From assembly GCA_019915015.1 (NCBI GenBank), contig JAHBBC010000015.1:868001-932000 (forward strand): a stretch of DNA of 64,000 nucleotides, read 5' to 3'. Origin of the DNA: Auriscalpium vulgare. Lineage: Eukaryota > Basidiomycota > Agaricomycetes > Russulales > Auriscalpiaceae. Below are positions 47,036 to 58,206 of the stretch, in pieces (within the stretch, counting starts at the first letter, position 1; each line of letters opens with the position of its first letter). Made by a program: the position numbers and the translations under genes. Below the pieces are notes generated by a model that ran no database searches, was not told the origin of the DNA, and saw nothing but the letters and a program-made list of their open reading frames with translations.

Positions 47036-48561
47036 CTTCGCAGGAGGGAGCACGGGAGAGAGGGAGGATGCGCTAGTGGTGATGGTTTGAGAGCAAGGTG
47101 TTGAAGGTAAGACCATAACCGAGCTCCGACTCCTGGACCTGTGGTCCAAGCTGACGAACAATAGGAATTGAGTAAGCCTCCCGGCACCATTGTACTACTA
47201 CTACAGCTTCAAGCTTGTCCAATTTGGTCAGAGAGCTGTTCTTTTCGCAAGCGATTCGTGAGGCCATTGAGACCACCGCAGCTTCAAGAGAGTGCAATTG
47301 CCAGTGCAAGGTTTAGAGAGTCACGTAGGGAGAGTCGGACAGATTCTGCACCGTCCGTCACACAAATCTCCCAAAGCTCGAACAGAAGGAATCGGGCTGA
47401 TGCCTAGCTCAGAAATTGCAAACCCGAAGAGACATACATATCACAAAATGCTGGCACCGCAGGTGCAACTGTACTAGCAGGTTCAGACGACTGCTCCGCA
47501 GCTACTCAGTGTCGTCCAGCATTGGTCAAGAGCACGGAGACTGAAACACCATTGCATCGCTCGAGACACGACGGTAGACAAATGCAAAGCTGGAACAAAA
47601 CAAAGCACTGGTGATGAGAGTCGAATGGAAGGGTGCTGGCAGTGGCGCGAGCGCCTACAGTATCAAAAGATTCATTCCGGATCCCATAGAACGATTTATC
47701 AAGGCGTTGTTGTAATTCATCACCGTACATAGGCTCCTGGGAGGCGCCATACAGTAGCACATATAAAACACCGTGCACCTTCACGGCGTAACCCTTGCCT
47801 CTTGATCATTGAACAAGGCTACTTACTCTGTCAATGCACGCTACAGACCACTCTGGAAGGCAAGGTGGCCGAGTGGTCTATGGCGTGTGACTCAAGCTGG
47901 CAAAGCTTCTGGAACTCATCCAGTGTATTCTCATGGGCGCAAGTCCGCGCGGGTTCGAATCCCGTCCTTGTCAATGTTTTCATGTTTTCCGGTGTCATTT
48001 GTTTTTCCGCGCCGATCCAGTACGTGATTAGTACCACCTGTTTTCACGAGTTCGTCTTGGTTTAATACGGAAGAATCCTTATCCTAAGGAGAATGGGGGG
48101 ACGGTGAACGCATGTCTGCATTGGCCCCGTCGCGACGACCGGAGTTCCATGGTAGTCGTTGATTAGTATTCTCCTCTGCATGAAATTCAAAGTTTATGCC
48201 CGGTACATGTCCAGAGACACCCAACACCTCGCTCGAGTTATAAAACTAGTTGTAATGACATCTTTGAGTATACTGACTGGAATGTACAAACCACAGCAAG
48301 TAAGTGTGTAGCGCAAAGCTGCAGACACATTGTTCGTCGATCTTCAGTACAGCGTTGCATTCGCATTGTTCTGCGTGAGTGTGGACGGACATAAACCCCA
48401 GTTCGAGCACCCGTGCAACAAAACACCGCACGGGACCTCCACAAGTCTCTCCAGCACACCTTGCTTTCGAACCATCTCCTCCACGCAACCCTACCTTGTC
48501 TCCCCATACAAGAGCTTCTCCTCCAGCCCCAGCAGTTGTATACTCCCCTTTAGACAACATC
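47036..48561. promoter_or_regulatory. Divergent upstream region of the SAP-like pair, containing a tRNA gene
   Basis: About 1.5 kb between two head-to-head start codons with the tRNA-Leu gene in the middle. Apart from the tRNA I see only short frames (for example - 47506-47784) without motifs. Confidence 0.5.
47859..47973 (+). tRNA. tRNA-Leu (CAA) with intron
   Basis: Acceptor arms GGCAAGG and CCTTGTC pair. Box A is TGGCCGAGTGG and box B is GGTTCGAATCC. The anticodon loop contains ACTCAAG, giving CAA, and is interrupted by an intron (within about 47895-47920). There is a long variable arm (GTATTCTCATGGGCGC region), as expected for a class II tRNA. Intron-containing tRNA-Leu(CAA) genes are usual in fungi. 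The anticodon stem boundaries are not certain by eye. Confidence 0.85.
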
Positions 48562-50024
48562 ATGGACGCAGCGAGGCTCCGCAACCTTCCTCGTCCCCAG
48601 ATTCAAAAGCTAGCCACAGTAAGTCGCCTCTTCACGTCGTCAGTGATCCGAGCTCAGACGCGCCCCAGGCCAACAAAATTAAAGCCAACACCAAGACTGA
48701 GGAGATAATCGCGCAGCTCCTCGCTGTCTACCCAGACGGCGTTCCAGCTCTCAATGCACCCACGTAGGTCGCCTTCGGACATGTACATGCACCAGCCTTT
48801 CCCCGACTAACGCCTGCCACCGAGCAGCAAAGACAGCATCCGCGGACAAGGCCAAGGCGCAAAAGGGCTTTACAATCCGGCTTCAGAGGAGCGCAATCGA
48901 AGCAAGCCTTTCGAAGACTCCGACCCCCGAGAGCGAGAATCGAGAGCCCGAGCCTGAGGGCGCGGCGCCAGCATCGAAGGCGCCGAAGAAGCTGCGGAAG
49001 GTGACACTCCGGCTTGGGCCCCGCGACGCGAACGTGAAACAGGAAGAGACCGTGGGGGCTGGTGAGCAACTCCACGAGCTTGTCATAGTTGGTGTGCTCA
49101 GCCCGCATGCAGAAGCCCCGTCCAGCAGCGAGAGTCGCCGGTCCGCATTGGCCCCGTCCCCGGACATCCGCCGTGTCGCCGCGGCAGAAGACGACGGACC
49201 TGAGGCTATCCCATCCGCGAGCGTCCCAGGCGGCAGTACTTGTGCCGAATGTTGCAGCTACCACCGAACCGGCCTCTGCCGAGGAGCAAGCCGCACCCTC
49301 CAGCTCCACGGCTGCTAAGGAGCCGCAGGCCATTACCATGGAAGGGGGACGTCGCGCCTTGCGCACGTTAGCGCGGATGGCCAGCCAGGATGACCTCCGA
49401 AGGATCTTCGTCCGCGTCGAAAACACCGCCAAGGGTATCGAGAAGATTCTGGACGATAGCGCACGTCCATGCCGTCGTCGTCACACTGTGGTCGACGAGA
49501 AGTGCAGGGGTAGCAGAGGTCGGACAGCCTCTGCGATCGTACGCATTTCGGGCTTGGATATGTCGCCACGAAGGAGCACCCCGGAGCGCTCTTGCGGGAC
49601 CTTGAAGCCTGTCGTGCTGAGCAGGGATGCCCAGTACGCATCATGCACGTCTGCTGAAGCTCGCGACGGTACTGGCCATCTTTGCAATAAACGTACTGAA
49701 CACACAAATCACGTACCAACACATGAGAACGAATCCCTGTCCGTGAGAAGAGCGCGACCGTATGATCGCGCGGCGGCTGAGCGTTCAAGCTTCTTAGAGC
49801 TTCACATCCTCTGGGCTCCCGGTCCGTCAATTTTCACTCAAATGCGTGCGGCCGACCGAGATTTGCAAACCGCTCCTGCACACTGCTGTCCAAGCCAATC
49901 CAGTGGACAAACAGGACATCGCGCTCGGCTTTATTCTTATACTTACTACACCTCACCCTTTCAGTCCCTTTCCCCAGATTCTTCCAATTCCCCAGAGTCT
50001 TCCAACTCCGTCATCATTTCCTGA
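48562..50024 (+). CDS. SAP-like protein (copy 2), 3' end uncertain
   Basis: Starts MDAARLRNLPRPQIQKLAT, an intron (GTAAGT..CAG), then ANKIKANTKTEEIIAQLLAV and YPDGVPALNAPT, matching copy 1 in both sequence and intron place. Later exons encode a basic segment (DKAKAQKGFTIRLQRSAIEA, KAPKKLRKVTLRLGPRDANV), an alanine-rich stretch, and a helix LRRIFVRVENTAKGIEKILD. After about 49475 the frame runs into a reversed fragment of the CPSase gene and stays open to a stop at 50024. Whether those residues are translated, or the transcript ends earlier, cannot be told. The tail would overlap the convergent gene by 64 bp. Nucleic-acid binding is an inference. Confidence 0.55.
49481..49705 (-). pseudogene. 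Antisense exon fragment of the CPSase large-chain gene
   Basis: Read on the - strand it gives [40 protein letters not shown] and a degraded end. This matches the CPSase exon at 55020-55235 ([40 protein letters not shown]). Similarity starts at AGATGGCCAG, right at the 5' border of that exon, and ends at about the TCGACCAC motif. It is too short and isolated to be functional as an enzyme. Confidence 0.85.
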
Positions 50025-51370
50025 AAAGGTCGCAAGAGAAAGGCCACATGCTTGTGCCACGTTGCGTCGTCTCCTGTCATGACACAGCTCCAGACTTGAC
50101 GCCACACGGGTATGTCTGCATCCGTGCAAGCGAAAGTGTCGTGGGGAAGGCGAGCGTGCAAGTTTTCCACTGCCTGAGCGAGCCCAAACGTCATGTATCG
50201 GCGCATGTAGTCGGGCGAGCTGGCCATGATATCGAAGATCTTGGAAATGGACGTGACGCTTTGCTTGCGCACAGCTTGACAGTCGGGTTGTATGAACTCC
50301 TGCGCGCCAGGGGTCAGCTGGTGTCGCTCATGGGAGCACACACACATACCTCGAAGCTATGGGGTGTCTGAGCTTGGTTGTCAATATCGGGCAGCGCCTC
50401 GCGGATTTCGTTGAACACCCGCATTGCGTGCTGGGTGACTGTGAGCGCTTCCTTCATGAGAGGCTCGATGTCACGGTAATCGCCGTAGATCGTGGTGGTG
50501 CGGGCCAACAGAATGGCCTTGATCATATGCGTATTGCGCTCGATAGCGGAAGGCTTTTGAGTGATTGTCATAAGGTCAGGATGTCGGCCAGTGGCCTTCT
50601 TTAGTGCTGAAGAAATATCAGCAGAGTTGGCGCGCAATTTGCCTCAAACTCACCCTTCTTTAGCGACCAATTTGAAGGAGGACGTCCTTGAACTTCCTTG
50701 AAAACGACCGCGAGGACCACTTGCTTGTGCTCGCCGCCGCCGTCTGAGTCTGACTCGGCTTCGGACTCGCGCGGGGGCTCGATCTCGGACTGGGGATCGA
50801 AGCTCGACATGCTCACCCATAGGATATCCGGTCTCTTCGTCCACACCGGCATCATGCGATTACGCATGGTGGCAAAGGTGTCGGGTTCCTTGCACTTTGC
50901 GGGCGGATATGTGTAAGAGCGTTCAGATTCCGGTGCGCCTTTCGCTGCCTCGGCGAACAACCAATCCTTGGAGTTTCGATCTGGCAAAGGGAAGTTAGTA
51001 CTGAAAATGTCTCTTAGGACGAAGCAAGCGCACCATATGTGCGTGCGATGACGTCTGAACGAAGGTTAGCTGTGAGAGCGCCGCCAACGAGTGTCCACGT
51101 ACCTGGCGAGTTCTTCTTTGTTATCAAATAAATAATGTACTCCGCCAGGAGCTCGTCTGCAAAAATACTCGTCAGTTGGCGTTCGCTGTCTCCAGGTGCA
51201 AACGCACAGTTGACGGATATGTAGCCGCGCTTCTTGAGTTCCTCAACGATGGCATGCTGTCGTGGAGTCGAGGACTTAAGCAATCGTTCAACAAAGTCAG
51301 CAGGATACTAACTACGCACCTTGAGAGCGTTGGCTCGCTCTGTGCCCATTATGAGACCGAAAGGCGGCAT
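49961..51370 (-). CDS. Chimeric protein: Nab2-type N-terminal domain joined to an unrelated C-terminal region
   Basis: Exon 1 (from 51370) encodes MPPFGLIMGTERANALK. Next come HAIVEELKKRGYIS, an ELLAEYIIYLITKKNSP exon, DVIARTY, and DRNSKDWLFAEAAKGAPESE. These correspond one by one, introns included, to the first exons of the Nab2 gene at 59714-61922. After GAPESER the sequence changes to SYTYPPAKCKEPDTFATMRN and continues with a region I do not recognise: VWTKRPDILWVSMSSFDPQS, an acidic linker (SEAESDSDGGGEHK), a helical exon (QKPSAIERNTHMIKAILLAR) and a last exon ending ELEESGERD at 49961. No zinc fingers follow. Either a new chimeric gene or a Nab2 fragment placed before an older gene; junction splicing looks sound. 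Confidence 0.6.
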
Positions 51371-52186
51371 GGTGGTGGTTGAGGATTATGCATATCTTAG
51401 TGGTCGATCGAGGGTTATGGATCATGGATCACGACCCAGCATCTCAGCTGTCCAGCCATATGAGCTGTGTAACTAGTAGTCCCACTGTCGGGAGACAAAT
51501 GAGAATGATCCTGCTGACCAGGAGCAAGTGTGAACGTCGAAGGAATGGAAACGCGTGGATACCGTTTCCAAGTGTTGTGGTGGGAGGTTTCCGGGCCGCG
51601 GGGGAGGCACGTGCTGCGCACATGAAGCGACGCGCTACGCGCGTCGTGCCAAGCGCCCCCGCCTCGAAACTCGGACCTGAAGGCGACAAATCGCGCGTCC
51701 GAGCTCGCGGCACGGAAAACCTCGAGCTGCAAGCACAGGGAGCCCCCCGAACCGGAACTGCGGAACGAGGAACCACCTGTACAAGCGCTAGGGGATGGTG
51801 GGTGGGTCAAAAACTTCGCGCGCGAGCGCGCGACGAAGACGTAGGAGCGCGAGAAGCGTGGGAGTTTCCCAGCGCTCTCGCGGCCTCCCATGACACACGG
51901 GCGCCTCGCGGCGCCTACACGCTCTCTACTACGTTACATAGCCTCTGTACAAGGCTCCGCCTCGCAAGCTCGGCTTGCCTGGTACTACAGTTGTGGAGAT
52001 GCCTCAGAGAGTACTACTGGCGCGCAAGGCGTGCTGCGTCGGGCGGCGTCGGCCGACGCGGAGGCAAACCGGTTACGTCTTTCTTACGAGTCGGGTCACC
52101 AAATTTTGGGCTCGAGTCACGCCCAGTTTGCAGAGTTGCTGCTGAACGGTCTCAGTCTGCTCGTCGTCTCTCGTCCCCCGTCCACG
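51371..52186. promoter_or_regulatory. Divergent region between the chimeric gene and CPSase
   Basis: About 0.8 kb separating two divergent starts. Open frames crossing it (for example + 51379-52329 and - 51415-51891) are arginine/serine-rich and without motifs, so I do not call genes. The part 51600-51850 is rich in CGCG tracts. Confidence 0.4.
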
Positions 52187-55100
52187 ATGGGCCTGCTCGG
52201 TCCCATTCGATGTTCCGCGCTGCGGGTGGCTATCAAGCCCACAATACGGGCTTTCCACCTCAGCCCAGCACGCCGCCTCCCCTTTCCGACACCCCCAGCA
52301 CGCGCCGTAGCAGCCCCCTCCGTTGGTGACTTCGCGCCCAAGGATGGCGAACGCGTCCTCAATTCCCCCTCCGAGCTTGCCCGCCGCATATCCGCCAAGG
52401 TCCTCCCCAAGCTGCCCCGCGCCGACGTGCGCAAGGTCGTCATGGTTGGCTCGGGCGGTCTCTCGTAGCATGAAGGGCTGGAAAGAGGTCGAATACGAGG
52501 TCGTCCGTGACGGAGCCGACGTCAGTGACTTGGTTGCGCGCGCGTGTGTTTTGTTTGCTGACTTCTCTGCAGAACACGATTATCTGCTGCAACATGGAGA
52601 ACTTCGACCCTCTGGGCACACACACCGGCGACTCCATCGTCGTTGCGCCTTCGCAGACTCTTACGGACGATGAGTACCACATGCTCCGGAGCGCTGCCCT
52701 CAAGGTGCGAGGGGGTGATAACTGGAGACAAGGCAGTTGTTGATACGAACTTCAGGTTATCCGTCACTTGGGCGTCGTCGGCGAGTGCAACATCCAATAT
52801 GCGCTCAACCCCACCAGCCGGGAGTACTGCGTCATTGAGGTCAACGCTCGGTACGTGACTCTCACGATATATCATATTGCACTTGGCTTACATTCATGTC
52901 TGCTTTCAGTCTGAGTCGGTCTAGGTGCGCTCCGCATGCCTACACTGCGCATTTGTCCTGCTGACAGTTGCCCTAGTGCTCTCGCATCCAAGGCAACAGG
53001 TTATCCTTTGGCATACACCGCGGCCAAGCTCGCACTCGGCTACACCCTCCCTGAGCTTCCCAACGCCGTCACGAAGACGACCACCGCATGCTTTGAGCCT
53101 TCGCTCGACTACATCGTCACAAAGATCCCGAAGTGGGACTTGGCCAAGTTCTCCACCCAGGTTAACCGCGAAGTCGGTTCCGCGATGAAGTCCGTAGGCG
53201 AGGTCATGGCGATCGGCCGCACATTCGAGGAAAGTTTGATGAAGGCAGTTCGAATGGTCGACCCGCGGTGGGTCGGGTTTGAGGTGTTCGGCAAGCGCAT
53301 GGAGAAAGAGCAATTGGACTACGCGCTATCGCATCCGACGGACATGCGACTGTTTGCGATTGCGCAGGCGATGTATCTCGAGGGTTACACCGTGGACCAG
53401 CTTCATGACCTGACGAAGATTGACAAGGTGCGTCCATCTGGTCTCGTCTGTGACCTCGGTTGACAATTAGCGACTGCAGTGGTTCCTGTATAAGCTGGAG
53501 AACATCGTGCAGACCCACCGCGCGCTCACCGCTGCTGGCTCCGTCGATGCAATCGACAAGGACCTCATGGTGCGCGCCAAGCGCATGGGCTTCGCAGACC
53601 TGCATATCGCGTCCCTCATCTCGTCCACCGAAGACACCGTGCGCGCGCATCGCAAAGCACTCGGCGTCACGCCTTTCGTCAAGCGCATTGACACGCTTGC
53701 GGCCGAGTTCCCTGCGCACACGAACTACCTCTACACCACGTACAACGCATCTGAGCATGACGTGGAGTTCGACGAGCACGGCACGATGGTTCTGGGCAGC
53801 GGCGTGTACCGCATTGGTTCCAGCGTCGAGTTCGACTGGTGTGCGGTCACGTGTGCGCGTAGCTTGCGAGAGCAGGGGCTGCGGACAGTCATGATCAACT
53901 ACAATCCCGAGACCGTCTCGACAGACTTCGACGAGGCGGATAGGCTGTATTTCGAAGAGCTTGGCTGGGAACGTGTCATGGACATCTATGAGCTCGAAGG
54001 CGCAGAGGGCGTGGTCGTCAGCGTCGGAGGTGAGCTTTACGTAGTTGTTTGCGGCGTCATAATGCTCATGATGGATCGTGCTTTCAGGCCAGCTTCCGCA
54101 GAACATTGCGTTGAGGCTCAAGAACAGCGGCGTTAATGTTCTTGGGACGGATCCGGAGCAGATCGATAATGCGGAAGATCGACACAAGTTTTCATCGGTC
54201 CTTGATAGCATCGGTGTTGACCAGCCTGCTTGGACGGAGGCTACCAGTGTGGAGGATGCCAAGGCGTTCGCTCAGCGCGTTGGGTATGCAAACTCTTGGG
54301 TGTATTCTTCGCGCATTGACTGACCTTTACAATCCAGCTATCCTGTTCTCATCCGGCCATCATACGTGTTGTCCGGCGCCGCCATGAACGTCGTCTTCGA
54401 AGAGTCCGCCCTCGAATACAACCTCTCCGCCGCTGCCTCCGTCTCGCCTTTGCACCCTGTTGTCATTTCCAAGTTCATTGACGGTGCGCAGGAGATCGAC
54501 GTCGACGCCGTCGCCTACAAGGGCAAGCTAATCGTGCATGCCGTCTCCGAGCACGTCGAGAACGCCGGCGTGCACTCGGGCGATGCTACCCTCGTGCTCC
54601 CGCCCTTCTCACTCACGCCCAGCGACATGGCGCGCCTGAAGCAAATCGCGGAGAAGGTCGCTGCGGGCTTTGACATTTCCGGCCCATACAACATGCAGAT
54701 CATCCGCAAGACCTCGGAAACGCCCGGCGCGGATGCGGAACTAAAGGTCATCGAATGCAACCTGCGCGCGTCGCGCTCGTTCCCTTTCGTGTCGAAGGTG
54801 CTCGGACACAATTTCATCCAGACAGCGACGGCCGCGATATCGGGGCGCAACGTGCCGGAGCCAGTGGATGTGATGGCTCAGCTGCGCGATTACACGTCGA
54901 TCAAGGTCGCGCAGTTCTCATGGACGCGGCTGGGCGGCGCGGATCCGTTCTTGGGCGTCGGTGAGTGTTCAGTGGATTCCAGTGCGTGTGCTGGAGCTCA
55001 CGATCCCTTCTTTTTTCCGCAGAGATGGCCAGCACCGGCGAGGTCGCGAGCTTCGGCAAGGACGTGCATGAGGCGTACTGGGCATCCCTACTCAGCACGA

Positions 55101-55632
55101 CAGGCTTCAAGGTCCCGCAAGAGCGCTCCGGGATGCTCCTTGGCGGCGACATATCCAAGCCCGAGATGCGTACGATCGCGAAGACGCTGTCCGACCTCGG
55201 CTTCCGCCTGTACTGCTCTTCGACCACCGTCGAGGAGTTCCTGAATGGCCTGCCGTACGTCTCGGCGAAGCGCATCTTCTTCCCGACGAAGGACAAGCGC
55301 AAACTGCGCGAGGTGTTTGACGAGTATGATATCCAATGCGTGATCAATCTCGCGCAGGCGCGCGGTAAAAGCGTCACGGATGAGGACTATGTTGCGCGAC
55401 GGTGCGTGTCTGCCTTTTGTCCACCAGCCGATGATTTACTGACGTGGACGTGTGGGCTTGCAGGAATGCGGTCGACTTCGGCCTGCCGCTGCTCAACAAC
55501 GCACGCACGGCGCAGCTCTTCGTCGAGAGTCTCGCGAAAAAGATACCCCAGGGCGGCCTGCGCAAGTACTCCGAGGGGCGGATACCCCCCGAGGTCAAGT
55601 CGTGGCGCGAGTTTGTCGGCGTACGCGCATGA
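52187..55632 (+). CDS. Carbamoyl-phosphate synthase, arginine-specific large chain, mitochondrial; internal deletion at N-terminal ATP-grasp domain
   Basis: The large chain makes carbamoyl phosphate for arginine synthesis, with a separate glutaminase small chain. The N-terminus [20 protein letters not shown], then [13 protein letters not shown], looks like a mitochondrial presequence. [11 protein letters not shown] starts the first pre-ATP-grasp domain, but the next bases are TAG and then [15 protein letters not shown], which normally comes about 190 residues later. Everything else follows: [40 protein letters not shown], the oligomerisation domain, the second synthetase half ([60 protein letters not shown]) and the C-terminal MGS-like domain ([17 protein letters not shown]), stop 55630-55632. 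The missing block includes most of the first ATP-binding site, and the frame breaks at the junction. Identity is secure; function as written is not. Confidence 0.88.
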
Positions 55633-55862
55633 CCGGCCGCCTCTAGCCCCAAAATCTTCAACCGACGTATGGTTGGGCGCTGGTGCCCTTGACAGCAAAA
55701 TGCGCGACGGCGCAGCGATATCTTAGCAATTTGTAGCGTATTATAATTGCCGAACAGCAGCATCTGTACTCATATATTCCCTCGTGCTATGCATTGACAT
55801 CTTTTGCTTTCATCTTCACACTTCTTACTACTTCCTCTTGGATACGAATGGTTGACTCAGAA

Positions 55863-57481
55863 CTACGGTAAAAGGTCGCCTGGGGTGCAGAACACCTCCC
55901 CTGCGAGATCCTGGCGAGCAGCAGGCGCACGCGACAAGTCGATCTTCACGCTCTCGCGATTAACGGCGAACTTGCTCACGAGGGCCGGATCAAGCGTGCC
56001 GTCGATGGTATCGGCGACAATGCTCCCAATCACTGGCAGGAACTAGGCAAACCGCCTCGATGAGTGCGAGAGGCAGACGGCGAGAACGGGCACACCTTGT
56101 AGGCATGGCCGCTGCCCGACGTCGCCAGCACCAAGCCGGCATCTGAAGGGTAGTAGCCGATGACCCAGTCGCCATCTGGGGAGTCGGTGTACCTATATGA
56201 TTCCGAGCTTAGTGAAATGCAGGCCATTACAGGCCATCGAAGGCGTTACCAGCACATCCGCGTCCCGCTAAATGGCTTCTCTGCGAGCTCGGGGTAGACA
56301 GCGCCCAACTTGGTGCGGAGCATCTTAGCTCTGGACTGGGGTATAAGCAAGCCGTCAGTGCCGTGTGAGGTCACTGTGCGCGGCGTTGATATGCCCTTGC
56401 CGCCGTCCGTGTTCACGATGTAGGACGTGAACCCGGTCTCGTGGATGGCCATCTTAACAATGTTGTCCTGGTTTGGCTACTCTCTAATAGTCAGAAACTG
56501 CGAGGCAAGAAGACATGATATGCGTACGGGGAACATGTAAAAACCTGATGAGAAATCCAGGATGATAGGGACTTCTCTGTAGCGAGCGCCTTCGTCCGGG
56601 GTGAGCTGTATCATCGCGATACTCTGCCTGGATTTGTTTGTGAGAGAAAAGACACGATTGTAAAAGCTGGATTGTATACCCAGTGGAAAGACATCGATCC
56701 CCAAGTTCCAGCTCTGCGAAAGTCGACGCCGTCCAAGAGCCAGCTGCAGCGACAACAACATCCGCATCGATCGTCTTTCCATCTCGGCACACAACACCAA
56801 CCGTTTTCCCGTCTTGGCGGGCCAGACCTGTTACGTTTACCCCCGCTTCGACGCGTCCCCCCATCTCGACGACTTTGGCGGTCATCCGGGCGACGCCCTG
56901 CGCGGCGAATGCCCATCCGCCGTCCTTGTTAAGATAGGCAGAGACCTCATTGAAGTCCCCGAGCTTCACGCCAGCAGGAAACACAGAGCGGATGGCATCG
57001 GTGGTGGGCAGGTCGATGATGCGAGCGCCTATGGCAGCATCGTTCTCGTATCCTTTGGAAGCATAGGGGGTTTCGTCGCGTGAGCCGACGACGAGCACGC
57101 CGGATCTGAACACAATAATTGATTGACGTGCTCTCGCACATAGGATAGTAACTCACTCGTGGTAGGTATCACCCCACATTTCCTCATCCTTCCAAGCAGC
57201 GATGGCGTCGCGGGCCAAATGGGTGTAGTACGGGTCCGAGTATGATGTCCGCACGACTGGCGCGCACTTTCATCAGCACCTGCCGCCTCGATATTTCAAT
57301 ACAGTAGCCACAGCGTACCCTTGTTGAGATCTGTGCTCGCCGCATCGGGCGCAGGCAGGATATCGGAGCGATCGATGACCGTCACGTCCGTGAAGCCTCT
57401 CGCGAGGAGGTGGTAGGCGGTGGAGATGCCGAAGCACCCAGCCCCAACGATCAGAATCTTGTCTTGCTTCTGTGCGACCAT
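55863..57481 (-). CDS. FAD-dependent amine oxidase of the sarcosine/fructosyl-amino-acid oxidase family (DAO fold)
   Basis: The start at 57481 gives MVAQKQDKILIVGAGCFGIS with the Rossmann GxGxxG motif, then TAYHLLARGFTDVTVIDRSD. The conserved DAO blocks follow: DPYYTHLARDAIAAWKDEEM, VVGSRDETPY, LNKDGGWAFAAQGVARMTAK, and DADVVVAAAGSW, the second FAD-binding strand. An intron leads to the substrate domain (IILDFSSGFYMFPP). The C-terminal block TRMCWYTDSPDGDWVIGYYP, then LVLATSGSGHAYKFLPVIG, is where the flavin is bound; the Cys in MCW is the likely covalent FAD site. The end EVFCTPGDLLP gives stop 55863. It probably oxidises a secondary amine or fructosyl amino acid, making hydrogen peroxide; I cannot choose the substrate. 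About six short introns; intact. Confidence 0.88.
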
Positions 57482-58206
57482 CGAGCCCTAGAGAGTTCAG
57501 AAAGTTTGGGATAAAGAGAACAACCGCAGGCCCGGGGTGGGAAGTTCACAAAGATATGAAAAAAAGCGAGTCACAGTTCCGTTTAATAAGTTCTCGCTGC
57601 GGGGATGTCGCCATCCGGAACTTGTTCTAGAGGTCGAGACTGTCTCCAGAGTCAGAGTGAAGCAGACGGCAGGGAATCATGTATTTTCCGTGTGGGGATA
57701 TTGATTCTGAACAAGGAGGACGCGAGCCGCGAGCCGCGATGACCAGGCTTTCGGGTCAATTCGGCCGAATAATCTTATGTTGCGCTGTCACTGTCACCGT
57801 TGTCCGCCCACTGGCTTGCCCTCCTACATGCATCTCTCAGTTCAGTGGCAGTCATACAAGTGGCGTCCCTGCTGCGCTGTATGTCTCGGATGCAGCCTGC
57901 TGCATTTCGCCTCGTTTGGGTCCTTAGTACCGGCGCCCCACTCCGTCTTGGCTCTGTCGACGCCGCAATATCTACTTTCTGCTCTTTCTGCTCGAGCATA
58001 TGCTTATAAGCACCATTAACGGCTAGATACGACGCTCGTGATGATGACGGGCGCTCACCTATAGTGTTATCAGTGGGCGGACGTGCATTCAATTCACTCC
58101 AGACTGGCTGGCGGATGGCAGGCGTCTCAGACTAGGAGGCTATGTCGCCCGCCCCTAATACCCCTACTCGAGTTCAGGAAGCGATTGTCCCTTCTTCCAA
58201 GTTTCT
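57482..58206. promoter_or_regulatory. Divergent intergenic region
   Basis: About 0.7 kb between two divergent starts. A short frame at 58143-58209 (MSPAPNTPTRVQ..) ends in a stop just before the chosen start of the next gene and could be an upstream ORF of its transcript. Confidence 0.4.

Noticed and set aside
51379..52329. 316-codon + strand frame before CPSase
   Set aside because: Crosses the chosen CPSase start in another frame and lacks any motif.
53204..54262. 352-codon open frame antisense to CPSase
   Set aside because: Shadow of a strongly biased coding exon; the + strand product is a clear enzyme.
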